DNA of 64,000 bases from JACPPO01 sp965262505 (GTDB taxonomy: Bacteria > Acidobacteriota > Vicinamibacteria > Vicinamibacterales > UBA2999), in the NCBI GenBank assembly GCA_965262505.1, contig CBDHFM010000030.1, positions 3,844,001 to 3,908,000 of the forward strand, written 5' to 3'. Of this stretch, positions 24,882 through 33,941 are shown in pieces. Both the position numbers and the translations under genes were made by a program. Every line of letters starts with the position of its first letter. The first letter of the stretch is position 1. Under the pieces are notes generated by a model that made no database searches, had not been told where the DNA came from, and worked only from the letters and a program-made list of their open reading frames with translations.

Positions 24882-26184
24882 GGGCCTGTAAGGACATAAC
24901 TGCTTGTACTGTTGATCGGCGAGTAGTACGCTGCGCCCGTGGAGGTGGCCACCCTGCGGGCAAAGCATGCAGCGCTGGCGCCCGTGCTCACGGAGCGATC
25001 GCGCCGGGTGTGGGCGGCGACTGAGGCCCAGGCGATCGGTTATGGCGGCACGGCGCTGGTCGCCCGAGCCACGGGTATCGCGACATCGACCATCCAGCGC
25101 GGTTTGCGTGAATTGACGGCGGACGAGCCGCTCGCGGGCGGCCGGACGCGAAGGGCGGGCGGCGGCCGCAAGCGCGCGATCGATCTCGACGCGACGCTGC
25201 TGCGCGATTTGGATGCGTTGGTTGAGCCGACCGCCCCCGGCGATCCCGACTCGCCGCTGCGGTGGACGTGCCAGAGCGCACGGACGTTGGCGGTGGCGCT
25301 CGACGGTCTGGGCCACCGCGTCAGCCACACGGTGGTCGCCGAGTTGTTGCACGGACTGGGCTACAGCCTGCAGGGCAACGCCAAGACTCGTGAGGGCCGC
25401 CAGCATGTCGATCGGGACGCGCAGTTTCGGTACATCGCCCGGCGCGTGCGACGCGCGCAACGGCAACAGCAGCCGACGATTTCGGTGGACACCAAGAAGA
25501 AGGAGCTGGTCGGCGCGTTCAAGAACGCGGGCCGCACCTGGCGCCCGGCGAAGACGCCGCAGCGGGTACAGGTCCACGACTTCGTGATCCCGGCCACCGC
25601 CACCACGGGCGGGAAGGCCATTCCGTATGGCATCTACGATCTGCATCGCAACGAAGGCTGGGTGCGTGTCGGGATCGATCACGACACCGCGAGCTTCGCG
25701 GTACGGTCGATCCAGCGTTGGTGGCAGCACATGGGTCGCCCGGCGTATCGACAAGCCCAGTCGCTGTTGATCACGGCGGATGCAGGCGGGAGCAACGGGG
25801 CGCGCCTCCGGTTGTGGAAGTGGGAACTGCCGCGTCTGGCCAATCGGACGGGCTTGGTGATCACGGTCTGTCACTTTCCGCCGGGTACGAGCAAGTGGAA
25901 CAAGATCGAGCATCGGGTGTTCTCGCACATCGCGATGAATTGGCGCGGCACCCCACTCGTCGACTTGGCCACGATCGTGAGCCTCATTGGCTCGACGCAC
26001 AGTCGGTCCGGACTCCGCGTTCGGTCGGAACTCGACCGCGGCCCATACCCGGGTGGCATCACCGTCACCGATGCGCAGCTGGCGACGGTACGCCTCGAGC
26101 GGCATCGCTTTCACGGCGACTGGAACTACACGATCCATCCCGCTGCTCCGAGAACACAAAAGTCAGTAATTGTCTGACAAGCCC
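24882..26184 (+). mobile_element. ISAzo13-family element, copy 1 (1303 bp)
   Basis: Ends are GGGCCTGTAAGGACATAACT (left) and GGGCTTGTCAGACAATTACT (right, reverse complement), imperfect inverted repeats. Flanks are TTA (24879-24881) and TAA (26185-26187), a 3-bp duplication with one change if the target was TTA as at copy 3. Same length as copy 3 (56190-57492), from which it differs at very few bases. Confidence 0.88.
24939..26177 (+). CDS. ISAzo13-family transposase
   Basis: 412 residues from GTG 24939. An N-terminal helix-turn-helix region (VARATGIATSTIQRGLREL) is followed by the catalytic part with ISVDTKKKELVGAF, LLITADAGGSNGARLRLWKW and FPPGTSKWNKIEHRVFSH, which supply the D, D and E residues. 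Intact, and nearly identical to the copy at 56197-57435. It has probably moved recently. Confidence 0.92.
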   Translation: MEVATLRAKHAALAPVLTERSRRVWAATEAQAIGYGGTALVARATGIATSTIQRGLRELTADEPLAGGRTRRAGGGRKRAIDLDATLLRDLDALVEPTAPGDPDSPLRWTCQSARTLAVALDGLGHRVSHTVVAELLHGLGYSLQGNAKTREGRQHVDRDAQFRYIARRVRRAQRQQQPTISVDTKKKELVGAFKNAGRTWRPAKTPQRVQVHDFVIPATATTGGKAIPYGIYDLHRNEGWVRVGIDHDTASFAVRSIQRWWQHMGRPAYRQAQSLLITADAGGSNGARLRLWKWELPRLANRTGLVITVCHFPPGTSKWNKIEHRVFSHIAMNWRGTPLVDLATIVSLIGSTHSRSGLRVRSELDRGPYPGGITVTDAQLATVRLERHRFHGDWNYTIHPAAPRTQKSVIV

Positions 26185-26783
26185 TAAGCTGTAGGTGTGG
26201 CTGTAAGTTGCTGGTTGAGGTGCTCGATCCGCTGTGGCGTCTCAGCTATCGACTCTTCTAAATCATTGCCAGTCGTGGACGCTCCGCTCGGGTGATCCGG
26301 TGCCGGGGAGTCACCGGAAGATGCTTTCTTTCCGCGAATCGCGGCGAGGGCCTCTGCCGTCCAATGCGCGATCCGCTGATTCAAGCGGAGTCTGAGACGC
26401 TCGTGCAATCCCGCGTTACGGAGCGGTGCGGGCATCTGTTCCTGGTCGAGGTACTTGCGGAACCAGGTGACGTGTTGATCGCGAATTCGAGCCATGACAT
26501 CTGCAAACTGTGAGGCGGTGGCGTAGTCTTGGATGCCCTTGATCAGGATGGAAATGCCGGCATCGAATAGCTGTACCGATACTTCAACAAGCTTGGCTTG
26601 AATCTTGTCGTTGGAGGCATCTGGAAGTTTGTCTAGTAGATCCGCCTGTCCACGGTACGCTAACTCTGTCAGCAGGCCGCCCATCTTTGGCCACAGATCG
26701 CGTCGAGGATCGCCTTCAGGGAAGGGGCATCGCTCAAGTATGGCCAATGGGCTGAGCTCGTCGGGATGGGGCAGTTTTGTCAT

Positions 26784-27306
26784 GACCGCAGCAGAATGAG
26801 GGCGCTCCCGAAGACCTGGTCGCCGAGGCGAATCTTGGCGCTGTACCAGACGTGAGAATGCTCGCCGAGTTCGACAAGGACTCCTCGCGCCGAGTGGTTG
26901 GGCGCACGTGATTGTCGGGCGCGTGATCCGCTCGACCATCGAATACAGTGTGCTGACCATTCCCGTGGCGTCATGGGCGCCTCTGAATCTATCCCATGTC
27001 GACTACAGTCGGCCAGGTGAGGCCAAACCGAGGCCGGTGGCGCTGCCGGCCCCTCCTGCCCGAAGGGCCGCCGTCCACGGCTGGGTTCACCGACGGGCCG
27101 CAATCGGTCGACGAGCCACTGGTCGATGATGACGCCCTCCAGGGGTGGCTCGTGGGTGGAACCGGCCTTTGAGAGCCGCTATCCCACGAGACGGAGCGAA
27201 TTGGTCGGTGGAGGGATCGCGGTTGTCGATGGCGAGAGTTTCGGCCCGGGATCCTAACTCTCGAGGAACCCCATTAAAGTGATGGGCGGTGGGCGCAGAT
27301 CCTGGA
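26784..27306. other. Mostly non-coding stretch with one C-terminal coding tail
   Basis: On the minus strand about 40 codons ending at 26780 read GVLVELGEHSHVWYSAKIRL and stop in an ATGA overlap with the next gene. Their 5' side is lost. The rest shows no supported gene. Confidence 0.4.
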
Positions 27307-27341
27307 TCTCTAGGAGATTCAAGAATTCATTTCGATGGGCA
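27307..27341 (+). repeat. 35-bp sequence shared with 48696-48730, copy A
   Basis: Begins ATCTCTAGGAGATTCAAG and ends TTTCGATGGGC; identical to 48696-48730 except one base (27336/48725). TCTC-TAG-GAGA can fold as a small hairpin. Here its last four bases coincide with the first bases of the IS6-family element. At the other locus it is the exact breakpoint of ISAzo13 copy 2, suggesting it is the end of a mobile element. Confidence 0.65.
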
Positions 27342-28131
27342 TTGTCAACTTGTTGAGGGCAGCGCGCTCTTGCCCCGTGACATCGAGGCCCCCGATCGTT
27401 CTCAACAGGCGCACGTCACCGCATCCCATTCCACGAACGCGCGGGTGCGGAGCAGACGGTGATGCGCGGCTCGCAGCAAATGGCGCCCGACGCGGAAGAG
27501 ATTCTGCACGATACCGTGAACCGACGCGAACCGCTGGAGCTGAGCGGCCGACTTGAAACGCCGCATCTGGCGCTCACGCTGGCGGGTCGGTTGGTGGGAG
27601 ACCTCCGCGCGGTTGTTCGCGTACTGATCGGTGCAGTGAAGTACCGATGGCATCACCGCGCGACAGGCGGCCGAGTAGCTGCGCAGCTTGTCGGTAATCA
27701 GGCGTCGCGGCACGTGCCGTTGGTTCTTCAGCAACTTGCGAAAGAAGCGCACCGCGGCGTGCCGATTCCGTCGCGGTTGCACGAGGATGTCGAGGACGTC
27801 ACCGTCCTCATCCACGGCGCGCCACAAGTATTGCTGGCGACCCTGGATCGTGACGAACACCTCGTCGAGATGCCAGGTGTCGCCGAGCCGGCCACGTCGG
27901 CGCCGCAATCGGCCCGCATATTCAGGACCGAACCGTCGACACCACTTCCGGATGGCCTCATAGGTGACTTCGACACCCCGGCGGGCCAGCACGTCCTCCA
28001 CGTCTCGGAAGCTGAGCGCGAAGCGATGATAGAGCCACACCGCGTGGCTGATAATTTCAGGGGGAAACCGGTATCCGCGGTAGCTGGGCATGCGGTAACT
28101 CTGCCAGCAGGAGGCCAAGTTGACAATGCCC
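27338..28131 (-). mobile_element. IS6-family element (794 bp)
   Basis: Perfect 16-bp terminal inverted repeats GGGCATTGTCAACTTG at 27338-27353 and inverted at 28116-28131. One transposase gene. The 8-bp flanks (ATTTCGAT and TTCACAGA) differ, so the element probably mediated a deletion or arrived by recombination. Its right end cuts the asparagine synthase gene. Confidence 0.9.
27402..28091 (-). CDS. IS6-family transposase
   Basis: 229 residues from ATG 28091 (MPSYRGYRFPPEIISHAVW). HTH region RDVEDVLARRGVEVTYEAI, then the catalytic core with DTWHLDEVFVTI, RLITDKLRSY and AEVSHQPTRQRERQMRRFKS, giving D, D and E. Length and motifs match IS6/IS26-type enzymes, which act by replicative transposition and targeted cointegration. 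Apparently intact. Confidence 0.93.
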   Translation of the reverse strand: MPSYRGYRFPPEIISHAVWLYHRFALSFRDVEDVLARRGVEVTYEAIRKWCRRFGPEYAGRLRRRRGRLGDTWHLDEVFVTIQGRQQYLWRAVDEDGDVLDILVQPRRNRHAAVRFFRKLLKNQRHVPRRLITDKLRSYSAACRAVMPSVLHCTDQYANNRAEVSHQPTRQRERQMRRFKSAAQLQRFASVHGIVQNLFRVGRHLLRAAHHRLLRTRAFVEWDAVTCAC

Positions 28132-29994
28132 TTCACAGAGCACGCGGCGAGTGGACCCCTTCCTGAGCCACGGCTGGGCGTGCTTCAAGGCCCTCAACCT
28201 CGCGGGACTGAAGATCCCGCATTCTTCTATCACGCGTCGGTCGAGATACCGAGCCAGCGGCGACTGCCCGTTCTGGAGATCCAGGGTCGCCGCGGGCGAG
28301 AGGAAAACCTTCTTGGCGGCACGGTGCGCGGGGTGGGACTGGCCAAGGGCCTCGCGCAAGAGGACCTTCCCCTGCCCGTCGCGGACCTTTAGCGTACTCG
28401 GGAGCCCACAGGCAAACTCCGCGAGCTTGTGGTCGAGAAACGGCACGCGGCCCTCGACGGAGTTCGCCATCTCCGCGCGGTCGCCGAGGCAATTCAAGAT
28501 GTAGCTGGGCAACTGTGTCCGGCACAAGAAGTCCTGCGTGGCGCTCAGGGCGTCACCGCCTGCGAGGCGACGCGAACTCCACGTCGTAGCGAGGTGCTCA
28601 AGCGGATCGAAATCGCCGATGCCACGGAGACACTCCCGCGACAGCACGGCGCGAGTTGAACGCCCCATCTTCAACGCCCGCAGAGCGGGATAGGGATACG
28701 TGCCAAAGAGCTCAACCACGCGGTCGTACTCCGCATAGTCCGTAGCCCTGACGGTGCCCGACAGCAGATCCACGGACCCGAGGAACCGATGCATCTGGGA
28801 ACGAAGAGCACGGTTCCGCGGGTCGTGGCGTACGCGTTCGAGCAGGGCCTGGTGGCGAAAGAGATCGTATCCGGCCAGGAGCTCGTCGGCCCCCTCGCCC
28901 GTGAGCACGGACTTCACGTGCTGCGACGCGAGGCCGGAGAGCAGTAACTTGGCCGCCCCATGCCCGTTCACCACCGGCATTTCGCAGTGCCAGAGCGATC
29001 GCACGAAATGCGGTGCGAGCCCGGCCTCCGGAATCGTCACCACGTGGTGGTCGAGCGCGTGCTGCTGCGCCGTGGCGGCCGCCCGCGCCGACTCGTCGTA
29101 GTCGGGATCGTTAAACGCAACGGTGAACGCCTTCACGGGGCGGCTGGACAATCGCGCGGCCTGCGTCGCGACCGCCGTCGAGTCCAACCCGCCTGAGAGG
29201 TAGACCCCCGGTGCCTGATCGCCCTGCAGGCGCAGATCGACGGCTTCGGCGAATAGCCGGCGGAACTCCTCGACGGACTCCCGATCTGTCACCGGCGCAT
29301 CAGCGGCATCCGGCGTCGCGGTAAACCGAGGCTGCCAGTATCGGCGCGGCTCGACGCCCGCAGCCGTCACGCGCAACAGGCACCCGGGTTCGACCTGGCG
29401 GACCCCGACGAACGCGGTCTCGTCTGGCGGCAGGAGCCCGTGGAGATAGGAGTAGATGAACGACGGGTTGAGTGCTCGCTTGATGACCGGACTGCTGAAA
29501 ATGGCCTTGATTTCAGACCCGAACAGAAGAGATCGAGGGGACCACGCGTAGTACAGCGGCTTGACGCCGAACCGATCACGGCCGAGCCAGAGGGTGTGGT
29601 GTCGCTGGTCGTACAGCGCGAAGGCGAATTCGCCGCGCAGATGCTCGACGAACGCCTCCCCATGCTCCTCGTATAAATGCACGATGACTTCGGTGTCGCA
29701 CCGGGTCCGAAGGCGATGGCCCCGGCGTTCCAGTTGCCGCGCGAGGGTGGCGAATCCGTAGATCTCCCCATTGAACGTGATCCAGACGGACCCGTCCTCA
29801 TTCGTGAGCGGCTGCGTGCCGTCTCCGACATCGACGATCGCGAGGCGGGTATTCACGAGGAGGACGTTCTTGGCGGGACTGACGTAGTGGCCGCTGCTGT
29901 CCGGTCCGCGGTGGCGCAGGGCCGCGATCATCCTGCTGACGGCTGCCGTGACCTGTTCCCGCTCGAACGCGAACTCACCCGCGATTCCGCACAT
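28057..29994 (-). CDS. asnB: Asparagine synthase (glutamine-hydrolysing), 3' end replaced by IS6 sequence
   Basis: 645 codons, of which 1-621 (down to 28132) are native and the last 24 are read from the IS6 end. MCGIAGEF provides the N-terminal nucleophile Cys2 of the class II glutaminase domain (to about residue 200). The ATP-pyrophosphatase loop SGGLDSTAVA starts the synthetase domain, with GEGADELLAGYD following. The family makes asparagine or amidates cell-surface or peptide substrates; members of this size are common in polysaccharide loci. The C-terminus after WLRKGSTRRVLCEG is not native, so activity is doubtful. Confidence 0.88.
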   Translation of the reverse strand: MCGIAGEFAFEREQVTAAVSRMIAALRHRGPDSSGHYVSPAKNVLLVNTRLAIVDVGDGTQPLTNEDGSVWITFNGEIYGFATLARQLERRGHRLRTRCDTEVIVHLYEEHGEAFVEHLRGEFAFALYDQRHHTLWLGRDRFGVKPLYYAWSPRSLLFGSEIKAIFSSPVIKRALNPSFIYSYLHGLLPPDETAFVGVRQVEPGCLLRVTAAGVEPRRYWQPRFTATPDAADAPVTDRESVEEFRRLFAEAVDLRLQGDQAPGVYLSGGLDSTAVATQAARLSSRPVKAFTVAFNDPDYDESARAAATAQQHALDHHVVTIPEAGLAPHFVRSLWHCEMPVVNGHGAAKLLLSGLASQHVKSVLTGEGADELLAGYDLFRHQALLERVRHDPRNRALRSQMHRFLGSVDLLSGTVRATDYAEYDRVVELFGTYPYPALRALKMGRSTRAVLSRECLRGIGDFDPLEHLATTWSSRRLAGGDALSATQDFLCRTQLPSYILNCLGDRAEMANSVEGRVPFLDHKLAEFACGLPSTLKVRDGQGKVLLREALGQSHPAHRAAKKVFLSPAATLDLQNGQSPLARYLDRRVIEECGIFSPARLRALKHAQPWLRKGSTRRVLCEGHCQLGLLLAELPHAQLPRIPVSP

Positions 29995-31417
29995 GGATAT
30001 CCACCAATTCGGATACCAGCGCCGCGCGACTGCCCAGCGGGCTCAACGACATGGACGCTGATTCCTGAGAAAGAACCTGGTGACGGACCTAACGCTGCCG
30101 GGAACGGGGCGAATTACTGCTGGGCGAAATACGCGTGCGCGTCGCCGCGGAAGCGCTACAGCGGATCTGACTCGCGCTCGTGCGCGTATCCCACTCGTGG
30201 GGCCTCGTCGTCGGCCAGTCGAGGTCGGCTCGGGCGGATTGCGTGATTTCCTGTCAACGGGTCGGATGCGGGACGGACTGCAAGGCTCTATAGCGGTGAA
30301 GGCGGCGGGAGTCGAACCCGTTCGAGCGTGTTTCTGTAACTGACTGACGATGCGTAGTTTGTGGTTTAACACGTTCGAATGCAAGCGTTTGTCGGCAGCC
30401 GTCGAGTCTACTGGGGTCCGCCTGAGTCCCCTGGAATCGACCCGGTTCGTGGAGAAATAGTGGAGGAGGAGGGAACCTGTTCCCGATCCGCCTGGCGGCG
30501 GGTGCAGGTTCCGCCTCCTCCACAGGACCATGACGGTCAGTCCAGCTACGCAACCATCTCTGACGAATCTCCGAGTCCCAGGCGCGCGTTGCGCGCTTCA
30601 CCCGCCGGAATCCTTTGGCCGCTTCCAGTACACTGGCAGCGAACGGCCTTGTTGCATGAATCTGGCTCGCAACAAGATCATGCACCTCAGGACTGCGAAC
30701 GCGAATGGAGCCGCCCGGACCGTCACGTTCGCGCACCGCAGACGCCGCGCGCGTGGCCATTCCCATCCTGATCGCCTTCGCCGCGCCGTCGTCGCTTGTC
30801 GTGGAACGCGACCGCCCCTCCCAGTTCCCGATCCTGGGCAACGGTCCACCCGGCACGTTCGTCCTATTCCCGGGCCGGCTCCGAGTGTCGCTGCCCACCG
30901 ATCAAGTCGTCTCGGCGGACGACACCGGCGGCTACGCCAAGGTCGGATTCGGAGGAATGCGCTTCACCGGCATGGCAAGCGGGCGTCTCGTCTTCGTGCG
31001 TGAGCGCGACCTGTACCCGGTGGACCAGCTCTCGCCAGATCGCAGCCACACGATGCGGCTGGAGCCCCGGTGGGTCGCATCGGTTTTCGCATACGGTCAC
31101 CTCCTGTGGCCCGCCGTCCCTCGCGAGCCATAACCCGTCGGGATCTTGTTGGCGCATCGATCTGCTCAACCGCAACGCCGCCCCCGATGACATCCTCACC
31201 ACGTTGCGGCGTCGGCCGAATATCTTCGGGGCCGGCTTGTGGGTTGGCAGAGGCCGGCAGTGGGGTCCAAATCATGGCCGAACGTGCCGGAAGCGACATA
31301 ACTCCAGAGCATTTCTCGGACACCTCTCCCGCGTTTTGTTTTCTGGATGCGTGATCAGTGATGCGCTGGATCGGAGGCGCTCTATGACTCTGGGTTGGTG
31401 AACGGAAATTGACCGGG
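29995..31417. other. Region without a well-supported gene
   Basis: 1.4 kb upstream of asnB. It contains a tmRNA 3'-end-like segment (30294-30321). A plus-strand ORF at 30705-31133 could encode 142 residues with FGGMRFTGMASGRLVFVRER, but nothing else supports it. Several overlapping ORFs in other frames look like GC-driven artefacts. Confidence 0.4.
30294..30321 (-). other. tmRNA 3'-end-like segment
   Basis: On the minus strand the segment has a T-arm (GGGTTCGACTCCC) followed by CGCCGCCTTCACCG. This differs at few positions from the usual 3' end of tmRNA (T-arm plus CGCCGCCTCCACCA). No matching tmRNA 5' half is nearby, so this may be an attachment-site remnant left by an element that integrates into ssrA. 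Confidence 0.45.
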
Positions 31418-32200
31418 ATGGCAAGTACCGCGTTCGCGAGGGAGCGAATTGACCTCGATCACCAGGCGACATGGCCAAAGGCGGTATGCACGTTTCTCGC
31501 AGAGCACCACGAGTTGTTCCTACGCTGGGAGACTAGGCAGGGCGGCGTTTCCGCCCAGATGTTCGATGGAGCCATCGTCGGATTGGCGAATGTACTGCAG
31601 CCCCACGAAATGGTGGGTTGGCATTGCACGCGTCTCACCGACCCAGAGATCGAAGAGATCTCCCGCAATGGCATGCGGCTACCCGACGGTACGATGCTCG
31701 CGCGCCGCATCGACGCTGTCGCGGAAGCAGGTTGCCTTGCACCCGATGTCGCGCGGCTTCTCAAATCCAGCAATCAAGCGGACGAGGAGAACCGCACCGG
31801 CACGGTCTGGTTTTGCTTTTTCCCACCGGGGAGAGCTGGCGAAGACGGAATTGGACGGTTCTTCCGCCACTGGGGTGGCGAAGCGCTCTACAACTCGCAT
31901 GAACGTGACCCGGTGTCGTCGCAGGCTATCAGCTGCATTGGGACACCGTGCCTCGTCGAAGCAAACGTGCCGATTGCAGCTTTGGCTAAGCATTGTGGTC
32001 TCGCGTTCAACATTCTTCGACGATTCCTGGTTGAACGGGGCCTACCTGGACAAGGTTCGGCAGACTATGAGGGACCCATCGTGCGTCCGTTGCCAGCTGC
32101 AAATGTTCGGCGCGTCATTCGCTTTCCTAGTCCGGACTTCCTTGAACTAACGAGATGTTTGGAGTGGGTCAGGCCGATTTCGAAAACGCAGAAAGTCTGA
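31418..32200 (+). CDS. Hypothetical protein
   Basis: 260 residues from ATG 31418 (a TTG at 31409 would add three residues). Not recognised. Conserved-looking blocks are GWHCTRLTDPEIEEISRNGM near residue 67, a central TGTVWFCFFPPGRAG, and FFRHWGGEALYNSH followed by SCIGTPCLVEANVPI. The His-Cys-Thr-Arg block and the WGGE block recall small stand-alone proteins of unknown role found among mobile genes; an ADP-ribosyltransferase-like fold is a guess. Composition is less GC-rich than host genes. It stands alone between IS remnants. Confidence 0.6.
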   Translation: MASTAFARERIDLDHQATWPKAVCTFLAEHHELFLRWETRQGGVSAQMFDGAIVGLANVLQPHEMVGWHCTRLTDPEIEEISRNGMRLPDGTMLARRIDAVAEAGCLAPDVARLLKSSNQADEENRTGTVWFCFFPPGRAGEDGIGRFFRHWGGEALYNSHERDPVSSQAISCIGTPCLVEANVPIAALAKHCGLAFNILRRFLVERGLPGQGSADYEGPIVRPLPAANVRRVIRFPSPDFLELTRCLEWVRPISKTQKV

Positions 32201-32570
32201 GCCAAAGGTTCACACTGACACACCCAGAATCAGCTCGCGCTGCACCTCGACCCGGGTGGGCCTCAGGTCCCGGGCCTGAGCTGGCGACGCCTAGCGTGAC
32301 CGGCGGCATCGGCTCGTCAAAGGCTGCAAATGGCGAAGGGATATTGGCCATGTTCCGCACCGCCTCGACCATCGCCCTCATGTCCCAATCGACATCGCCT
32401 GTTCGTGGTAGCCACGAGGTCTTTGTCGACGACTTGGGAATGTTCCTGGGGTTCGTTCTCAGTCGGCCTGGGCCATGACCCTGCGCGTCAATCCCGCTGC
32501 TACCATTCGCTCAATGTCGGGAGAGCTTAGAGGAAGACCGTTTGATTAACAGAGAACGTGCGGCTTCCTT
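32201..32570. other. No supported gene
   Basis: About 370 bp between the hypothetical gene and an IS481 relic. No RNA gene or repeat seen. Confidence 0.4.
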
Positions 32571-32687
32571 AAGTTTCCGTTTCGGATGCATACGGTACGG
32601 ACCGACCGTGGCCATGAGTTCCAAGCCCAGTTTCATTGGCACCTGGCCGACCACGGCATCCGGCACGTCTACATCAAGGCCCGGACT
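32571..32687 (+). pseudogene. IS481-family transposase relic
   Basis: Reads FPFRMHTVRTDRGHEFQAQF and then LADHGIRHVYIKART before it is cut by the IS3 element at 32688. The block around RTDRGHEFQ contains the second catalytic Asp of IS481-type transposases. No continuation is found beyond the right end of the IS3 element. Confidence 0.65.
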
Positions 32688-32731
32688 GAGCTTGATCCGG
32701 TTTGGTGGACATCTTCCGAGAGGCGGATACG

Positions 32732-33049
32732 ATGGCCAGAATGGGATCAAGCAAGGCGGGACGACGGGTACGACGACAGTTCACCGAGGAGTTCAAAGCA
32801 GGGGCCGTACGGCTGGTCCTGGATGAGGAGCGGACGGTTGGTGCGGTCGCACGCGAGTTGGACCTGACGCCCTCCGCGCTCGCCGGCTGGGTCCGGGCGG
32901 GGCAGGCCGAGCGCACGCAGGGTAAGAGCGGGCTCATGAAGGAAGACCGCGAGGAATTGGTGCGACTCCGCAAGGAGCTGCGCATCGTCCAGGAAGAGCG
33001 TGACATCCTAAAAAAAGCGGCGGCGTACTTCGCGACGCAGAGCCGATGA
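32732..33049 (+). CDS. IS3-family OrfA (helix-turn-helix protein)
   Basis: 105 residues from ATG 32732. The HTH region is RQFTEEFKAGAVRLVLDE with AVARELDLTPSALAGWV, followed by a leucine-zipper-like coiled coil EELVRLRKELRIVQEERDIL. The stop overlaps the ATG of orfB (ATGA). In IS3 elements OrfA binds the ends and is joined to OrfB by frameshifting. Confidence 0.9.
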   Translation: MARMGSSKAGRRVRRQFTEEFKAGAVRLVLDEERTVGAVARELDLTPSALAGWVRAGQAERTQGKSGLMKEDREELVRLRKELRIVQEERDILKKAAAYFATQSR

Positions 33050-33720
33050 GATTTACCTTCATCGCGGCGAAGAAGGCCGAGCATACCGTGACGATTCTCT
33101 GCCGGTGTTTGTGCGTGACGCGCAGTGGCTTCTATGCGTGGCAGGCCCGCCCCGAATCCCTCCATGCCCGCGACGATCGCCGATTGAAAGTGCTCGTGCA
33201 CACCTCGTTTGCGGAAAGCCGGCGGAACTACGGCAGTCCGCGCGTCCACGATGATCTGATCGATGGGCAGGAGCGCGTGAGCCGGAAGCGCGTCGTCCGG
33301 TTCATGCAGGAAGAAGGCCTGAAAGCCCGGGTCCGCAAGCGGTACACGCACACGACGATGAGCGACCACGATCAACCGGTGGCCGCCAATCTGCTCGACC
33401 GGCGGGTCGAGGCGGCGGCGCCGAATCAACGCTGGGTCGGGGATACGCCCGAGTTCGTCATCGCCACCAGCGGCAAGCTCTATCTGGCGGTGCTCCTCGA
33501 TCTGTTTTCCCGGTTCGTCGTCGGCTGGGCGCTCAGTGCCGTCAATGACCGCCACCTGACCATCAAGGCGCTTGAGATGGCCCTGAAGCGCCGGTGCCCC
33601 GACTTCGGGCTCCTGCAGCACTCCGACCAGGGCTGCACGTACGCGAGCGGGGACTACCAGGACCTCCTCGACGCGCGCGGCATCGTCTGCAGCATGAGTC
33701 GCCGGGGCAATTGCTACGAC

Positions 33721-33941
33721 TGTGAGCATGATGGCGTTGCCGCTTAGCCCGGTCTGACTCCTACTATGACCGACCTCGTGTCCTTGCGTTGATCTGTCGG
33801 CCGGGCTGGGTGGTATCTGCTCACCCGCAGTCTGGTTGGGGGGACGTGACCGAATAGGGGCCTGGCATCGAGACCCATCACAGTCCTGTCCACTCCCTTT
33901 GACCCGGCGGCACACTCAGTCCTGTGAAAGAGGTCGACTTC
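33721..33941 (+). ncRNA. Probable bridge RNA region of IS110
   Basis: IS110 elements encode a bridge RNA in the non-coding end upstream of the transposase; this 221-bp leader is the right place and size. GGCGTTG (33733-33739) and GCGTTG (33786-33791) are complementary to CAACGCC at the insertion junction, compatible with target-guide segments. No folding was computed. Confidence 0.45.

Larger units (their letters stand above)
24521..26783 (-). pseudogene. Gene of unknown function split by ISAzo13 (paralogue of the gene at 51344-52147)
   Basis: The 5' part is 26783-26188 (MTKLPHPDELSPLAILERCP...) and the 3' part 24878-24521 (...RTFQYWLANDRDKQ, ending SAPEARY). Deleting 24882-26184 plus one 3-bp flank joins them in frame through PTAY-RIEQTD. 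The product would be about 317 residues. It matches the 267-residue protein at 51344-52147 in the N-terminal part (RIAHWTAEALAA) and the C-terminal part (AVRRVLQ.PP.TF.EQLR). No enzyme motif is recognised; the protein looks largely alpha-helical. ATG 26783 overlaps the stop of an upstream coding fragment in ATGA, hinting at a former operon. Confidence 0.75.

Noticed and set aside
24521..24991. 156-codon frame starting inside ISAzo13 copy 1 as an independent gene
   Set aside because: Its first 35 or so codons are antisense to the transposase start; only the part from 24878 down is the 3' end of the split gene.
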